This document shows positions 1 to 9,283 of a stretch of DNA of 64,000 bases, piece by piece. The notes under the pieces are model-generated. The model was not told where the DNA came from and did not search any database. It saw only the letters and a program-made list of their open reading frames with translations. Every line of letters begins with the position of its first letter. Positions within the stretch are counted from its first letter, which is position 1. The translations under genes were made by a program, and so were the position numbers. Source of the DNA: Clostridia bacterium (GTDB lineage Bacteria > Bacillota > Clostridia > Saccharofermentanales > Saccharofermentanaceae); NCBI GenBank assembly GCA_016281535.1, contig JAEEIT010000086.1, forward strand, positions 1 to 64,000, in the 5' to 3' direction.

Positions 1-985
1 ATGCGGAGATAGCCTCGCGGAGCGGGTGGAACCACTGACCGTAGTAAACGAGCTCGGAGAACTTCTGCGCAACGAGGTCCTTGTAGTGGATGGTGTCACG
101 CTCAACAGTGAGAAGCTCGAGTTCACGGTGTGCAGCGAAGAGAAGCGTTCCGCCAGGTGTCTCATATACGCCACGGCTCTTCATGCCAACGAGACGGTTC
201 TCAACGATGTCTGCGATACCCACGCCGTTCGCGCCGGCAACCTTGTTGCAGTATCTGAGAAGATCAGCAGGGGAGAGCTTCTGTCCGTCTACTTCAACCG
301 GAATGCCCTTCTCGAACTTGATCGTTACATAAGTCGGTGTGTCAGGTGCCTTCTCAGGAGAAACCATGAGCTCCAGGATCTTATCGAGGTTCGGCTCATT
401 CGCCGGATCTTCGAGGTCCATACCTTCGTGAGAGAGGTGCCAGAGGTTCTCGTCCTTAGAGTAGTTGTTTTCCTTCGTTACCGGAACTTCGATGCCACGG
501 GCATTTGCATAATCGATCTCTTCGTCACGGGACTTGATATCCCAGATTCTCCACGGAGCGAGGATCTTCATGTCCGGATCAAGAGCCTTGATAGAGAGCT
601 CGAAACGAACCTGATCGTTACCCTTACCGGTGCAGCCATGAACGATGGTGGTGCATCCGTTTGCGTGAGCGGCCTCAACGAAGTGCTTCGCGATTACAGG
701 ACGTGCCATGGATGTGCCGAGTAGGTATTTGCCCTCGTAAACTGCGTTCGCTTTAAGTGTAGGGAATACGAAGTCAGAAACGAACTCTTCAGAAATGTCT
801 TCGATGATGCACTTGATCGCGCCGCACTTAAGTGCCTTCTTCTCGAGATAATCATGATCAACACCAACACCGACTTCACCGCAGTAAGCTACGACTTCAC
901 AGTCATAATGCTCCAGGAGCCACGGGATGATGATAGATGTATCCAGTCCGCCTGAATACGCAAGTAAGAATTTTTCCTTTGCCAT
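1..985 (-). CDS. argG: Argininosuccinate synthase (partial, C-terminus outside window)
   Basis: This gene joins citrulline and aspartate with ATP to make argininosuccinate, the penultimate step of arginine synthesis. The reverse-strand reading begins [17 protein letters not shown], which carries the PP-loop ATP site SGGLDTS at residues 11-17. The family motif [13 protein letters not shown] follows near the middle of the read part. About 328 codons are present and the family is about 400 residues long, so roughly the last 70 are beyond the left edge. The start is ATG at 985, with GGAGG seven bases upstream. It has its own sigma-A promoter (1029-1057) and a possible ARG box between promoter and RBS. 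It is transcribed divergently from the aminotransferase gene at 1233. No argH is visible in the window. Confidence 0.96.
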   Translation of the reverse strand, partial: MAKEKFLLAYSGGLDTSIIIPWLLEHYDCEVVAYCGEVGVGVDHDYLEKKALKCGAIKCIIEDISEEFVSDFVFPTLKANAVYEGKYLLGTSMARPVIAKHFVEAAHANGCTTIVHGCTGKGNDQVRFELSIKALDPDMKILAPWRIWDIKSRDEEIDYANARGIEVPVTKENNYSKDENLWHLSHEGMDLEDPANEPNLDKILELMVSPEKAPDTPTYVTIKFEKGIPVEVDGQKLSPADLLRYCNKVAGANGVGIADIVENRLVGMKSRGVYETPGGTLLFAAHRELELLTVERDTIHYKDLVAQKFSELVYYGQWFHPLREAISA

Positions 986-996
986 AAGGCACCTCC

Positions 997-1012
997 ATGA
1001 ATAATTATTAAC
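997..1012 (-). promoter_or_regulatory. Possible ArgR operator (ARG box) of argG
   Basis: The sequence ATGAATAATTATTAAC is an imperfect AT-rich palindrome. One half (TGAAT) matches the ARG box half-site exactly and the other (ATTAA) has one mismatch to ATTCA. It sits between the argG promoter and its RBS, where a repressor would block transcription. ArgR/AhrC control of argG is established in Firmicutes; its operation here is inference. Confidence 0.4.
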
Positions 1013-1028
1013 GATTTTGCATAACGGC

Positions 1029-1057
1029 ATTGTAGCAGACGTACTCTGATGCGTCAA
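1029..1057 (-). promoter_or_regulatory. Sigma-A promoter of argG
   Basis: On the minus strand, TTGACG (1057-1052) and TACAAT (1034-1029) are separated by exactly 17 bp, close to the TTGACA/TATAAT consensus. It lies about 45 bp upstream of the argG start. Confidence 0.8.
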
Positions 1058-1140
1058 CCGCTATTTCGAAATTCATTGTATTTATATTTTCCTTTAATAA
1101 CAAGGGTAGATTTGTTGTGCAATTAACGATTTTTATCGTG

Positions 1141-1169
1141 TTTACGAAACCACTATTAAAGAGTAAAAT
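1141..1169 (+). promoter_or_regulatory. Sigma-A promoter of the class IV aminotransferase gene
   Basis: TTTACG (1141-1146) and TAAAAT (1164-1169) are 17 bp apart, about 60 bp before the ATG at 1233. Just upstream, ACGAT-TTTT-ATCGT (1126-1139) is a small inverted repeat overlapping the upstream edge. The 12-mer ATTAACGATTTT occurs both here (1123-1134) and at 1007-1018 in the argG leader, so a common regulator is possible but unproven. Confidence 0.6.
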
Positions 1170-1232
1170 TATACGGTATGTGGGGAAGTTGTGCATAAAA
1201 CTGACCTGTATTGACGAAAGGGGACATCGATT

Positions 1233-2108
1233 ATGGCGTATCCGCTGGTGGAAGGAAACATCGGGAAATACTGCACGCTGAATGGTAAGAAAGTCGATTT
1301 TGACTCTTTAGAGGGACAGAGCCTCTTCGTTCCGACAGATGATATCACGTATTATGAATCCATCCGTTTTCAGGAAGGTGTGCTGCTTTTCTGGGAAGAC
1401 CATATGGATCGTCTCCGTAAATCCGTAGAGGCGAAAGAGAACTTCGTGATCGATCCGGATACCTATCATTTCGCAGCGCAGTCTATGATCTGGGACAGCG
1501 GAATGGCTGACGGTAATGTAAGGGTAGTGCTTACTAAGAACTTATGGCTTCTATACTTTAGTAATATGACGTACCCGACACAGAAGATGTACAAGGAAGG
1601 GATCGTGACCACGAATCTTCAGTGGGAGCGCGTCGAACCGCATGTGAAGGTGTTCCGTGGCGATTATAAAAAGGCGGTTGCGGAGGCTTCTTCGCGTGAA
1701 ACCCGGTTCGGACTTCCGTATGAAGTTATCCTTTCCGGGAAGGACGGAAAGCTTGTGGAAGGCGGACGTTCGAATTTCTTTGTCCTGTATAAAGATACAG
1801 TCTATTCTCCATCGGAAGATCTGATCCTCATCGGGATCACGAGAAAATATGTGAAAGACGCGATCAGTGCGGCCGGGCTCATGCTTGAGGAGGGCTCTTT
1901 TACCTTAGAGGAGCTGGTCCGCATGGAGAAGGAGGAAGACGACGGACCGCCGGATCTTTCGCTGTTCGTGACTAGCTCTCCCTTCGACATTCTTCCGGTA
2001 AAGTCGGTGGAGGATCACCTTTTCCGATCGGCCGGCTGTGAGAATCTGATCCGTTTGATGGAGAGTTATCAGAAGATCGTGCATCAGTATATCGATCTGC
2101 ATAAATAA
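1233..2108 (+). CDS. Class IV aminotransferase (PLP; branched-chain / D-alanine / aminodeoxychorismate lyase family)
   Basis: This is a fold-type IV PLP enzyme of 291 residues. The layout expected of the family is visible: a probable PLP lysine in GDYKKA (residues 143-148), then the EGGRSNFF segment near residue 176 and the LIGITRKYV segment near residue 200 that binds cofactor phosphate. The set of specificity residues does not decide between branched-chain aminotransferase, D-amino-acid aminotransferase and aminodeoxychorismate lyase. The 291 residues are shorter than a canonical IlvE (about 310-360). The start is ATG at 1233 with AAAGGGGA eight bases upstream. It stands alone in front of htpG, separated by a short hairpin. 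Confidence 0.85.
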   Translation: MAYPLVEGNIGKYCTLNGKKVDFDSLEGQSLFVPTDDITYYESIRFQEGVLLFWEDHMDRLRKSVEAKENFVIDPDTYHFAAQSMIWDSGMADGNVRVVLTKNLWLLYFSNMTYPTQKMYKEGIVTTNLQWERVEPHVKVFRGDYKKAVAEASSRETRFGLPYEVILSGKDGKLVEGGRSNFFVLYKDTVYSPSEDLILIGITRKYVKDAISAAGLMLEEGSFTLEELVRMEKEEDDGPPDLSLFVTSSPFDILPVKSVEDHLFRSAGCENLIRLMESYQKIVHQYIDLHK

Positions 2109-2112
2109 TCAG

Positions 2113-2129
2113 TCCGGGATGATCCCGGA
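2113..2129 (+). other. Short perfect hairpin between aminotransferase gene and htpG
   Basis: TCCGGGA-TGA-TCCCGGA forms a perfect 7-bp GC-rich stem with a 3-base loop. No T-tract follows, so it is not a good intrinsic terminator; it may stabilise mRNA or partly terminate. It is not a CIRCE element, so htpG is unlikely to be under HrcA control through this site. Confidence 0.5.
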
Positions 2130-2158
2130 AATACATAAGAATCGTTTGGGAGGCAAAA

Positions 2159-4087
2159 ATGGCAAAGAAGGGAACAATATCAGTAACAACGGAAAACATC
2201 TTTCCGATCATCAGGAAGTGGCTCTATTCGGATCAGGACATCTTTATCCGTGAGCTCGTAAGTAATGGTTCGGATGCGATCGCTAAGTTTAAGCGTCTCG
2301 TGGATATCGGGGAGGCGGAGAAGAGCGATGATGATTCGTATCAGCTCCATGTGAATTATGACAGTGAGAACGGAACGATCGAGTTTATCGATAATGGTAT
2401 CGGCATGACGGAAGAGGAAGTCGATAAGTATATCAACCAGATCGCTTTCTCCGGCGCGATGGATTTCGTAGAGAAGTATAAAGAAGAGAGTACCGATGCC
2501 AGCGGCATTATCGGTCATTTCGGTCTCGGATTCTATTCTGCATTCATGGTGGCCGATAAGGTACGCATCGATACGAAGTCTTTCCAGAAGGATGCACCGG
2601 CCGTCTCCTGGGTATCTGAAGACGGTATGGATTATGAGATTGCAGAATCCGACCGGACGGAGAGAGGTACCACGATTACACTGACGCTCTCTGAAGAGAC
2701 GAAGGGCATCTTCGACGGTGGAAAAATCAGAGGGATCCTCAATAAGTACTGCTCTTTTATGCCTTTTGATCTGTACTACAGTGATGTCGTAGCGGATAGG
2801 AAGCGCGAGGCGGATGAAGCCAAGAAGAAGAAAGAGGCGGAGGATAAGGGCGAAGAGTATAAGGGGTATGAGAATACACCGTCTCCGATCAATAATACGG
2901 AACCGCTCTGGAAAAAAGCTCCGAAGGATTGTACGGATGAAGAGTACAAGGAGTTCTACAGAGAAGTCTTCCATGATTTTAAAGAGCCGCTGTTCTGGAT
3001 CCATCTCAATATGGACTTCCCGTTCCATCTTCAGGGCATCCTTTACTTCCCGAAGACCAATAATGTCTATGAGACGCTGGAAGGCCGGATCAAGATCTAT
3101 AATCATCAGGTGTTCGTGGCCGATAATATCGAGGAAGTGATCCCTGAGTTCCTGTTCCTGCTTCGTGGCTGTCTCGACTGTACGGATCTTCCGCTGAACG
3201 TTTCCCGTTCTGCGCTCCAGCAGGATGAGTATGTGAAGAAGCTCTCTTCCCACATCATCACGAAGGTCTCTGCGAAACTTAACGATGTATTTAAGAACGA
3301 CCGGAAGGCTTTCGAAGGATACTGGTCGGATATCAGCATCTTCGTTAAGTATGGCATGATGAAGGACGAGAAGTTCTACGAGAAAGTGAAGGATATCTGC
3401 CTGTTTAAGTCTGTGGACGGTGAATTCTTCACGATTGAGGAACTGACGAAGGCGAAGGAAAAGGATACGATCCGCTATACGAAAGCACCGGACCAGCAGG
3501 CTGCATATATTTCGATGGCGAAAGAAAAGGGCTTCGATGTGGTCGTTCTGAATGAGGAACTGGATAATAACTTCATTTCTTTCCTGGAATACAAGCAGCA
3601 TGATGTGAAGTTTAAACGCGTGGATGCCGAACTGGAAGGTGAGGCGGCTTCGGAAGATGAGGTGAAGGCGTTAAGTGAGCTCTTCAAGACGGCAACAGGG
3701 GACGATAAGCTGGAGGTCTCGGCGGTTGCTCTTGGTGCCGATCAGCTCCCTGCTTTCATTCGTGAGACAGAGGAAGCCCGCCGTATGGCTGAGATGAGAA
3801 AGCAGTTCGAATCCATGCGTACCGGTAAGGAAGACGATCCGTATAAGGATCTGGATTCTATGTTCCCGATCAAGAAGGATCTGGTCCTCAACACGGATCA
3901 TCCGCTGGTTCTGCGTCTCCGCGGCATGGCCTCTGTGGCCGATGATAAGGAGAAACTGGATGCCCTCTGCGTACATCTGTATGATCAGGCCCGTCTGGCT
4001 CACGGCTCGCTTGATTCCGAGGGATTGAAGAGATTCCTCAAATATAATAGTGAACTTCTCACGAAAGTGGCCGAAAAACTTAGTTGA
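2159..4087 (+). CDS. htpG: Molecular chaperone HtpG (Hsp90)
   Basis: This is a cytosolic ATP-dependent chaperone of 642 residues, the usual bacterial length. The N-terminal GHKL ATPase shows the ELVSNGSDA segment (ATP/Mg site, near residue 33), the DNGIGM motif (near residue 80) and the GHFGLGFYSAFMVAD lid region (near residue 120). The middle and C-terminal dimerisation regions follow in order. A lysine/glutamate-rich linker (around residues 218-235) separates the first two domains, as in other Hsp90s. The start is ATG at 2159 with GGGAGG eight bases upstream. A strong terminator follows directly, so it is the last gene of its unit. Confidence 0.97.
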   Translation: MAKKGTISVTTENIFPIIRKWLYSDQDIFIRELVSNGSDAIAKFKRLVDIGEAEKSDDDSYQLHVNYDSENGTIEFIDNGIGMTEEEVDKYINQIAFSGAMDFVEKYKEESTDASGIIGHFGLGFYSAFMVADKVRIDTKSFQKDAPAVSWVSEDGMDYEIAESDRTERGTTITLTLSEETKGIFDGGKIRGILNKYCSFMPFDLYYSDVVADRKREADEAKKKKEAEDKGEEYKGYENTPSPINNTEPLWKKAPKDCTDEEYKEFYREVFHDFKEPLFWIHLNMDFPFHLQGILYFPKTNNVYETLEGRIKIYNHQVFVADNIEEVIPEFLFLLRGCLDCTDLPLNVSRSALQQDEYVKKLSSHIITKVSAKLNDVFKNDRKAFEGYWSDISIFVKYGMMKDEKFYEKVKDICLFKSVDGEFFTIEELTKAKEKDTIRYTKAPDQQAAYISMAKEKGFDVVVLNEELDNNFISFLEYKQHDVKFKRVDAELEGEAASEDEVKALSELFKTATGDDKLEVSAVALGADQLPAFIRETEEARRMAEMRKQFESMRTGKEDDPYKDLDSMFPIKKDLVLNTDHPLVLRLRGMASVADDKEKLDALCVHLYDQARLAHGSLDSEGLKRFLKYNSELLTKVAEKLS

Positions 4088-4096
4088 TACCATAGA

Positions 4097-4132
4097 ATCC
4101 CGCTTTCTGATGAGTAGGAAGCGGGGTTTTGT
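4097..4132 (+). terminator. Intrinsic terminator after htpG
   Basis: CCCGCTTTCT (4099-4108) pairs with AGGAAGCGGG (4116-4125) with one G-U pair and a 7-base loop, followed by GTTTTGT. It lies 10 bp after the htpG stop codon. Confidence 0.85.
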
Positions 4133-4179
4133 GTTACCATAGATATGTTAATGCGATTCATCAATTTGGAGGATTTTTT

Positions 4180-7100
4180 ATGAGTAATCAGGTTCGCAGA
4201 ATTTTCTCGGAGAAGAAGAAAGAATTTGCGGTAGAGGCCGCAGGCCTTATGAAGGACGTAAAGTCCGATGTAGGTGTGAAAACGATCGAAAGCGTAAGGA
4301 TCTTCCATAGATACGATGTGTCCGGACTTACGGATGAAGAGTATGAGCTCGCCAAGAACGTCGTCTTCTCTGAGCCGCCGGTCGATGTGGTGTATGACGA
4401 GACGATCGATACATCTGATGCAGCATATGTTCTTGCGATCGAATCCCTTCCGGGACAGTATGATCAGCGTGCCGATTCTGCGGCCCAGTGCTGCCAGATC
4501 CTTACACAGAAAGAGAAACCGCTTGTACGCGTAGCCCGCGTGATCGTCTTCTACGGTGCGGTTTCTGATGACCAGAAGAAGGCGATCGCTAAGTATCTCA
4601 TTAACCCGGTCGAGTGCCGTGAGGCTTCGATGGAGAAGCCGGAAACTCTGGAAGAAGTCTTTGATGTTCCTTCTTCCGTACCGACGATCGAAGGATTCAC
4701 AACGAAATCGGAAGAGGAACTTGCTGATCTTAGAAAGACATGGGGATTGGCAATGTCTGATGCGGATCTTCTGTTTACCCAGGAATTCTTCCGGTCCATC
4801 AAGCGTGATCCGACCATGACCGAGATCCGTGTGCTGGATACCTACTGGTCCGACCACTGCCGTCACACAACGTTCCTCACGGAGCTTACGGATGTGAAGA
4901 TCGACGGGGACAGTGCTTTTGCCGAAGAATTAAAGAAGATCTATGCGGATTATCTTACTACGCGTGAAGATGTATATGGTGAGCGGATCAGCAAGAAGCC
5001 GGTGTGCCTGATGGATCTGGCGACCATGGCGATGAGAAAACTCAAGAAAGATGGTAAGCTCCAGGATCTCGACGAATCTGAAGAAATCAATGCGTGCTCC
5101 ATCAAGATCCAGATCGATGTGGACGGTAAGAAGGAAGACTATGTTCTGATGTTCAAGAACGAGACCCATAACCACCCGACGGAGATCGAACCATTCGGTG
5201 GTGCGGCGACCTGCCTCGGCGGTGCGATCCGAGACCCGCTCTCCGGCCGTTCTTATGTATATCAGGCTATGCGCGTGACCGGTGCCGGTGACCCGACGGT
5301 TCCTGTATCCATGACACTGGAAGGCAAGCTTTCCCAGAAGAAACTCGTTCGTACGGCGGCAGCCGGATACAGCTCTTACGGTAACCAGATCGGACTCTGT
5401 ACTGGCCACGTCGATGAGATCTATCATCCGGGTTATGTAGCCAAGAGAATGGAAATCGGTGCGGTTGTCGGTGCGGCTCCGGCAGAGAACATCGTCCGCG
5501 TCCGCCCGAGACCAAACGATATTGTTGTTCTTCTTGGCGGTAGAACCGGCCGTGACGGTATCGGTGGTGCTACCGGTTCCTCTAAGGCTCACGATGAAAA
5601 GTCTGTACTGACCTGCGGTTCGGAAGTACAGAAGGGTAATCCGCCGACAGAAAGAAAGATCCAGAGACTGTTCCGTATTCCGGAAGTCAGTAAGATGATC
5701 CTCCGCTGCAACGACTTCGGTGCCGGCGGTGTTTCCGTTGCCATCGGTGAGCTGGCGGACGGTCTTTCCATTGACCTCGATAAGGTCCCGAAGAAGTACG
5801 AGGGTCTGGATGGTACAGAGATCGCCATTTCCGAGTCTCAGGAGAGAATGGCAGTCGTGATCGATCCGAAGGATGAAAAGGCATTCTTTGAATATGCGGC
5901 GAAAGAAAACCTCGAAGCAACTGTTGTGGCTGTTGTTACAGAAGAGCCGGTCATGAAGATGACCTGGAAGGGCAACACGATTGTGGAGCTTCCGAGATCT
6001 TTTATCGATACGAACGGTGCTTCTTCCTATGCGAAGGCAGAAGTTTCTGAACCGGATTTCAGCAACGGCATTATCGATAAGACCGTCGATTCCTATGTGG
6101 AAGGAAACTTCGCGGAATCGATTAAGGGCACATTATCTTCTCTGGACGGCTGCTCTAGAAAGGGCCTGGTTTCCAGATTCGATGGTACGATCGGAGCGGG
6201 TACGGTCCTGATGCCTTTCGGCGGACGTTATCAGCTGACGCCGGAAGAAGGTATGGCTTGTAAGATCCCGGTCGAAGAAGGTAAGACGAATGCTGTTTCT
6301 GTCATGGCTTACGGTTTCGATCCTTATTTCTCTGCGTGGAGCCCGTTCCATGGTGCATATCATGCAGTGACCGAGTCTCTCTTAAGACTTGCGGCAATGG
6401 GATGTGATCCTTTCAAGGCAAGACTGACGTTCCAGGAGTACTTCGAGCGTATGGCAGGTGAGAAGTCCTGGGGTAAGCCGCTATCTGCACTCCTCGGTGC
6501 TTATAAAGCTCAGCTTGATTTCGGTACGGCGTCAATCGGTGGTAAGGACAGTATGTCCGGTTCCTTTAATGAACTTCATGTTCCGCCGACGCTTGTTTCC
6601 TTTGCTGTAGGTATGACCACTACTGATAAAGTCGTTTCTTCCACGCTCTCGGCCGCCGGTAAGAAACTTTATGCCGTAAAGATCCGCCGTGATGAGAACG
6701 GCTGTTATGTGAAAGATCACGCGATCCGTGTGATGAAGTGCATGACGCAGATCCAGGAGCGCGGACAGCTTCTGACGGCAGGTGTTGTCCGTTCAGCAGG
6801 TATTGCTGCCCGTGTGGCACAGATGTGCTTCGGTAATAAGCTTGGTTTTGCTTTCTCGGATAAGATCTCCATGGATGACCTCTTTAAGCATTCTTTCGGA
6901 ACGGTTCTGCTCTGCGTCAGTGACGGCAATGCAATCGAGAAGATCGAACAGGTAGGCGGTAAACTCATCGGTGAGACTACATCTGATGGTGTTATTAGCT
7001 ATGCCGGACAGTCTGTCTCGGTCGATGAGGCTATTTCTTCCTTCGAGAGTAAGCTCGAACCGATCTTCCCGACAACTGTGGATGAGGGCGCAGCGGTTTC

Positions 7101-7962
7101 TTACGAGAAGGGTGAGGTCGAGAAGAATGCCATCATAGCTCCGTCGATCCTTACAGGGGCGAAGCCGAAGGTATTTATTCCGGTATTCCCCGGAACGAAC
7201 TGTGAATACGATACGGCATATGCTTTCTCCAGAGCAGGCGCCGAACCGGATGTGATGGTTATCCGTAACCGTGACTCCAAGGAAGTAGAAGACTCCTTCA
7301 GAGAAATGAGTGAGCGGATCAAGAAGGCAAATATGGTGATGATCCCTGGTGGATTCTCTGCAGGTGATGAGCCGGAAGGATCCGGTAAGTTTATCGCCGC
7401 GGCGTTCCGTAATGCGGCAGTTACCGAGTCTGTGAGAGATCTTCTCTTTAATCGTGACGGTCTTATGCTCGGTATCTGTAATGGTTTCCAGGCTCTTATG
7501 AAACTCGGATTACTCCCGTATGGTGATATCCTTCCGCTGGAACATGATGGTCCGACGCTGACGTTTAACCGTATCGGCCGCCATCAGTCCGCGTATGTTT
7601 CTACGAAGATCGTTTCCAATAACTCTCCTTGGCTGAGCTTCACGAACGAAGGCGACGTGTATGAGATTGCGATCTCACATGGTGAGGGCCGCTTCTGCGG
7701 ATCGGAAGATCTGCTGAAAGAACTCTTCGCGAAGGGACAGGTCGCGACCCAGTATGTCGACGCAGAGGGAAATCCGACGATGGATACGGCGTTTAACCCG
7801 AACGGTTCCATGTGTGCGATCGAGGGCATCATTTCTCCGAATGGACGGATCCTCGGTAAGATGGGTCATAGTGAGCGTATTGGCAATGGCGTTGCCAAGA
7901 ACATCCCGGGCCAGAAGGATCAGAAGATCTTCGAAGCCGGCTGCCGGTACTTCCTCGGATGA
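4180..7962 (+). CDS. purL: Phosphoribosylformylglycinamidine synthase, single-chain (FGAM synthase)
   Basis: This enzyme converts FGAR, glutamine and ATP to FGAM in purine synthesis. At 1260 residues it holds all domains in one chain: an N-terminal PurS-like part, two AIR-synthase-type halves (for example the NETHNHPTEIEPFGGAATC segment near residue 328, and a second half from about residue 660), and a C-terminal class I glutaminase. The glutaminase nucleophile is the Cys in LGICNGFQALM and the domain begins at VFIPVFPGTNCEYD. This is the clostridial single-chain type rather than the three-subunit PurLQS of Bacillus. The start is ATG at 4180, chosen because GGAGG lies seven bases upstream; an in-frame ATG at 4129 lies in the htpG terminator. 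Its stop overlaps rsmA by four bases. No other pur gene is near. Confidence 0.97.
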   Translation: MSNQVRRIFSEKKKEFAVEAAGLMKDVKSDVGVKTIESVRIFHRYDVSGLTDEEYELAKNVVFSEPPVDVVYDETIDTSDAAYVLAIESLPGQYDQRADSAAQCCQILTQKEKPLVRVARVIVFYGAVSDDQKKAIAKYLINPVECREASMEKPETLEEVFDVPSSVPTIEGFTTKSEEELADLRKTWGLAMSDADLLFTQEFFRSIKRDPTMTEIRVLDTYWSDHCRHTTFLTELTDVKIDGDSAFAEELKKIYADYLTTREDVYGERISKKPVCLMDLATMAMRKLKKDGKLQDLDESEEINACSIKIQIDVDGKKEDYVLMFKNETHNHPTEIEPFGGAATCLGGAIRDPLSGRSYVYQAMRVTGAGDPTVPVSMTLEGKLSQKKLVRTAAAGYSSYGNQIGLCTGHVDEIYHPGYVAKRMEIGAVVGAAPAENIVRVRPRPNDIVVLLGGRTGRDGIGGATGSSKAHDEKSVLTCGSEVQKGNPPTERKIQRLFRIPEVSKMILRCNDFGAGGVSVAIGELADGLSIDLDKVPKKYEGLDGTEIAISESQERMAVVIDPKDEKAFFEYAAKENLEATVVAVVTEEPVMKMTWKGNTIVELPRSFIDTNGASSYAKAEVSEPDFSNGIIDKTVDSYVEGNFAESIKGTLSSLDGCSRKGLVSRFDGTIGAGTVLMPFGGRYQLTPEEGMACKIPVEEGKTNAVSVMAYGFDPYFSAWSPFHGAYHAVTESLLRLAAMGCDPFKARLTFQEYFERMAGEKSWGKPLSALLGAYKAQLDFGTASIGGKDSMSGSFNELHVPPTLVSFAVGMTTTDKVVSSTLSAAGKKLYAVKIRRDENGCYVKDHAIRVMKCMTQIQERGQLLTAGVVRSAGIAARVAQMCFGNKLGFAFSDKISMDDLFKHSFGTVLLCVSDGNAIEKIEQVGGKLIGETTSDGVISYAGQSVSVDEAISSFESKLEPIFPTTVDEGAAVSYEKGEVEKNAIIAPSILTGAKPKVFIPVFPGTNCEYDTAYAFSRAGAEPDVMVIRNRDSKEVEDSFREMSERIKKANMVMIPGGFSAGDEPEGSGKFIAAAFRNAAVTESVRDLLFNRDGLMLGICNGFQALMKLGLLPYGDILPLEHDGPTLTFNRIGRHQSAYVSTKIVSNNSPWLSFTNEGDVYEIAISHGEGRFCGSEDLLKELFAKGQVATQYVDAEGNPTMDTAFNPNGSMCAIEGIISPNGRILGKMGHSERIGNGVAKNIPGQKDQKIFEAGCRYFLG

Positions 7963-8792
7963 ACAGAGCAGACGTCTTAGGCATTCTTGAAGAGTACGGT
8001 CTTTCCGCCAAGAAAAGTCTGGGGCAGAATTTCCTCTGCAATGAAGAGGTGATCGGGGAGATCCTCGATCTTGCGAAACTTGATAAAACGATGACATGCC
8101 TTGAGATCGGTCCCGGTCTCGGGGCATTGTCTGAAAAGGCTGTTTTCATGGCCGGTACGTATCTGGCTGTGGAGATCGATACACGTTTTCAGGCACGGCT
8201 TTCTGATGTCATTACAGGTAACGGAGGAAAGGTGATCTACAAGGATTATCTGGAATTGGTTCCGGCGGATCTTCCGGATCCGTCATTTTCTCCGGATGTG
8301 GTTCTTTCGAACCTTCCGTATTATGTTATGACACCCATCATGCTGAAAGTCATGAAAGATTTTCCGTCGTGTCAGAGAATGGTATACATGGTTGAAGAAG
8401 AAGCACTTGGCCGTATTCTGGCTAAACCCTGTACGAAACAGTACGGGCCTTTAGCTGTTCTGACTGAGCTTTTCGGAACGAAGAAGAAGTGCTTCAATGT
8501 AGATGGAGGGAGTTTCGTACCGCCTCCGAATACCGTGTCGTCTGTTATCGTGATCGAACGGAGTGAACAGGCAGACTGGAAACCGGAGATGATCGGTTTT
8601 GTTGAAGGGGCGTTCGCGTTACGGAGAAAAACGCTCGTGAACAGCCTGTCTTCGGAAGGAGTATACAGCAAAGACGATATAGCGTCTGCACTTGCTGAAA
8701 TGGGGAAAAAAGAGAATATACGGAGTGAAGAGATGGTCCCTTCGGAGTTTTCTGATCTTTATAGGATCCTCCAGGGGAGAAAGGACAAGTAG
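7959..8792 (+). CDS. rsmA: 16S rRNA (adenine1518-N6/adenine1519-N6)-dimethyltransferase
   Basis: This SAM-dependent enzyme dimethylates two adjacent adenines in helix 45 of 16S rRNA (KsgA). The protein has 277 residues, the usual length. Visible motifs are KKSLGQNFLCNEEV at the start, the SAM-binding EIGPGLGALS (motif I, near residue 47), and the catalytic NLPYY (motif IV, near residue 108). A C-terminal helical domain follows. Its ATG overlaps the purL stop (ATGA), which indicates translational coupling. The gene is followed two bases later by the ZapA-like gene. Confidence 0.96.
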   Translation: MNRADVLGILEEYGLSAKKSLGQNFLCNEEVIGEILDLAKLDKTMTCLEIGPGLGALSEKAVFMAGTYLAVEIDTRFQARLSDVITGNGGKVIYKDYLELVPADLPDPSFSPDVVLSNLPYYVMTPIMLKVMKDFPSCQRMVYMVEEEALGRILAKPCTKQYGPLAVLTELFGTKKKCFNVDGGSFVPPPNTVSSVIVIERSEQADWKPEMIGFVEGAFALRRKTLVNSLSSEGVYSKDDIASALAEMGKKENIRSEEMVPSEFSDLYRILQGRKDK

Positions 8793-8794
8793 TC

Positions 8795-9283
8795 ATGGCA
8801 TACGAACGCATCGCGGATTCGCTTTTTGAGAAGTATTCTTCATCGGGGAGCGATAAAGGAAAGGCGAAGACGAAGGGAAAGAAGAATAAGAAAGAGAAGC
8901 CTGTTCTTGCGGAATATACTCAGCTTCAGAGAGAACCCGAGGCGAAGTCTAAAAAGAAGAAGAAAGAAGGAAGCGATGAGGAATTCCCGCAAACTGTCCT
9001 GGTACGGATTGCCGGAATGAGTTACCGTTTCCGCGTGGATTCGGAAGAAGAGAAGGAGAAAACCTTAAAGTGTGCGAAGGTGGCGAATGATCTTCTGAAT
9101 GAAACACTCTCCGAAAACCCGATGATCCCGACCAATCAGGCATTGATCCTGGCTTATATGGAAGCATGTTTCCGCTGGCAGAACCTGCTTCACAGCGAGA
9201 AAGAAGAGAAACCGAAGGAGGCGCCGCTTCTTCCGCTGGAACTGTATTGTAAAGAGAACAACATCCCGATGGAGGAATTATGA
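8795..9283 (+). CDS. ZapA-like cell division protein with lysine-rich N-terminal extension
   Basis: This is a probable FtsZ-ring associated protein of 162 residues. The ZapA domain spans about residues 68-131, with the family-typical start VLVRIAGMSYRFRVDSEEE and a following helix ending ALILAYMEACFRW. In front lies an unusual stretch of about 65 residues very rich in Lys and Glu, containing the runs KGKKNKKEK and KSKKKKKEG; classical ZapA proteins have no such extension. It sits directly before a U32 peptidase gene and overlaps it by ATGA; zapA-U32 adjacency is common in Clostridia and supports the call. The ZapA identity is by pattern, not by search. Confidence 0.78.
   Translation: MAYERIADSLFEKYSSSGSDKGKAKTKGKKNKKEKPVLAEYTQLQREPEAKSKKKKKEGSDEEFPQTVLVRIAGMSYRFRVDSEEEKEKTLKCAKVANDLLNETLSENPMIPTNQALILAYMEACFRWQNLLHSEKEEKPKEAPLLPLELYCKENNIPMEEL

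Noticed and set aside
2109..2158. CIRCE (HrcA) operator before htpG
   Set aside because: No TTAGCACTC/GAGTGCTAA-type inverted repeat; only an unrelated GC-rich hairpin is present.
2180..3601. 473-codon open frame antisense to htpG
   Set aside because: It is a shadow of htpG codon use; the htpG protein is fully conserved and this frame has no RBS or motif.
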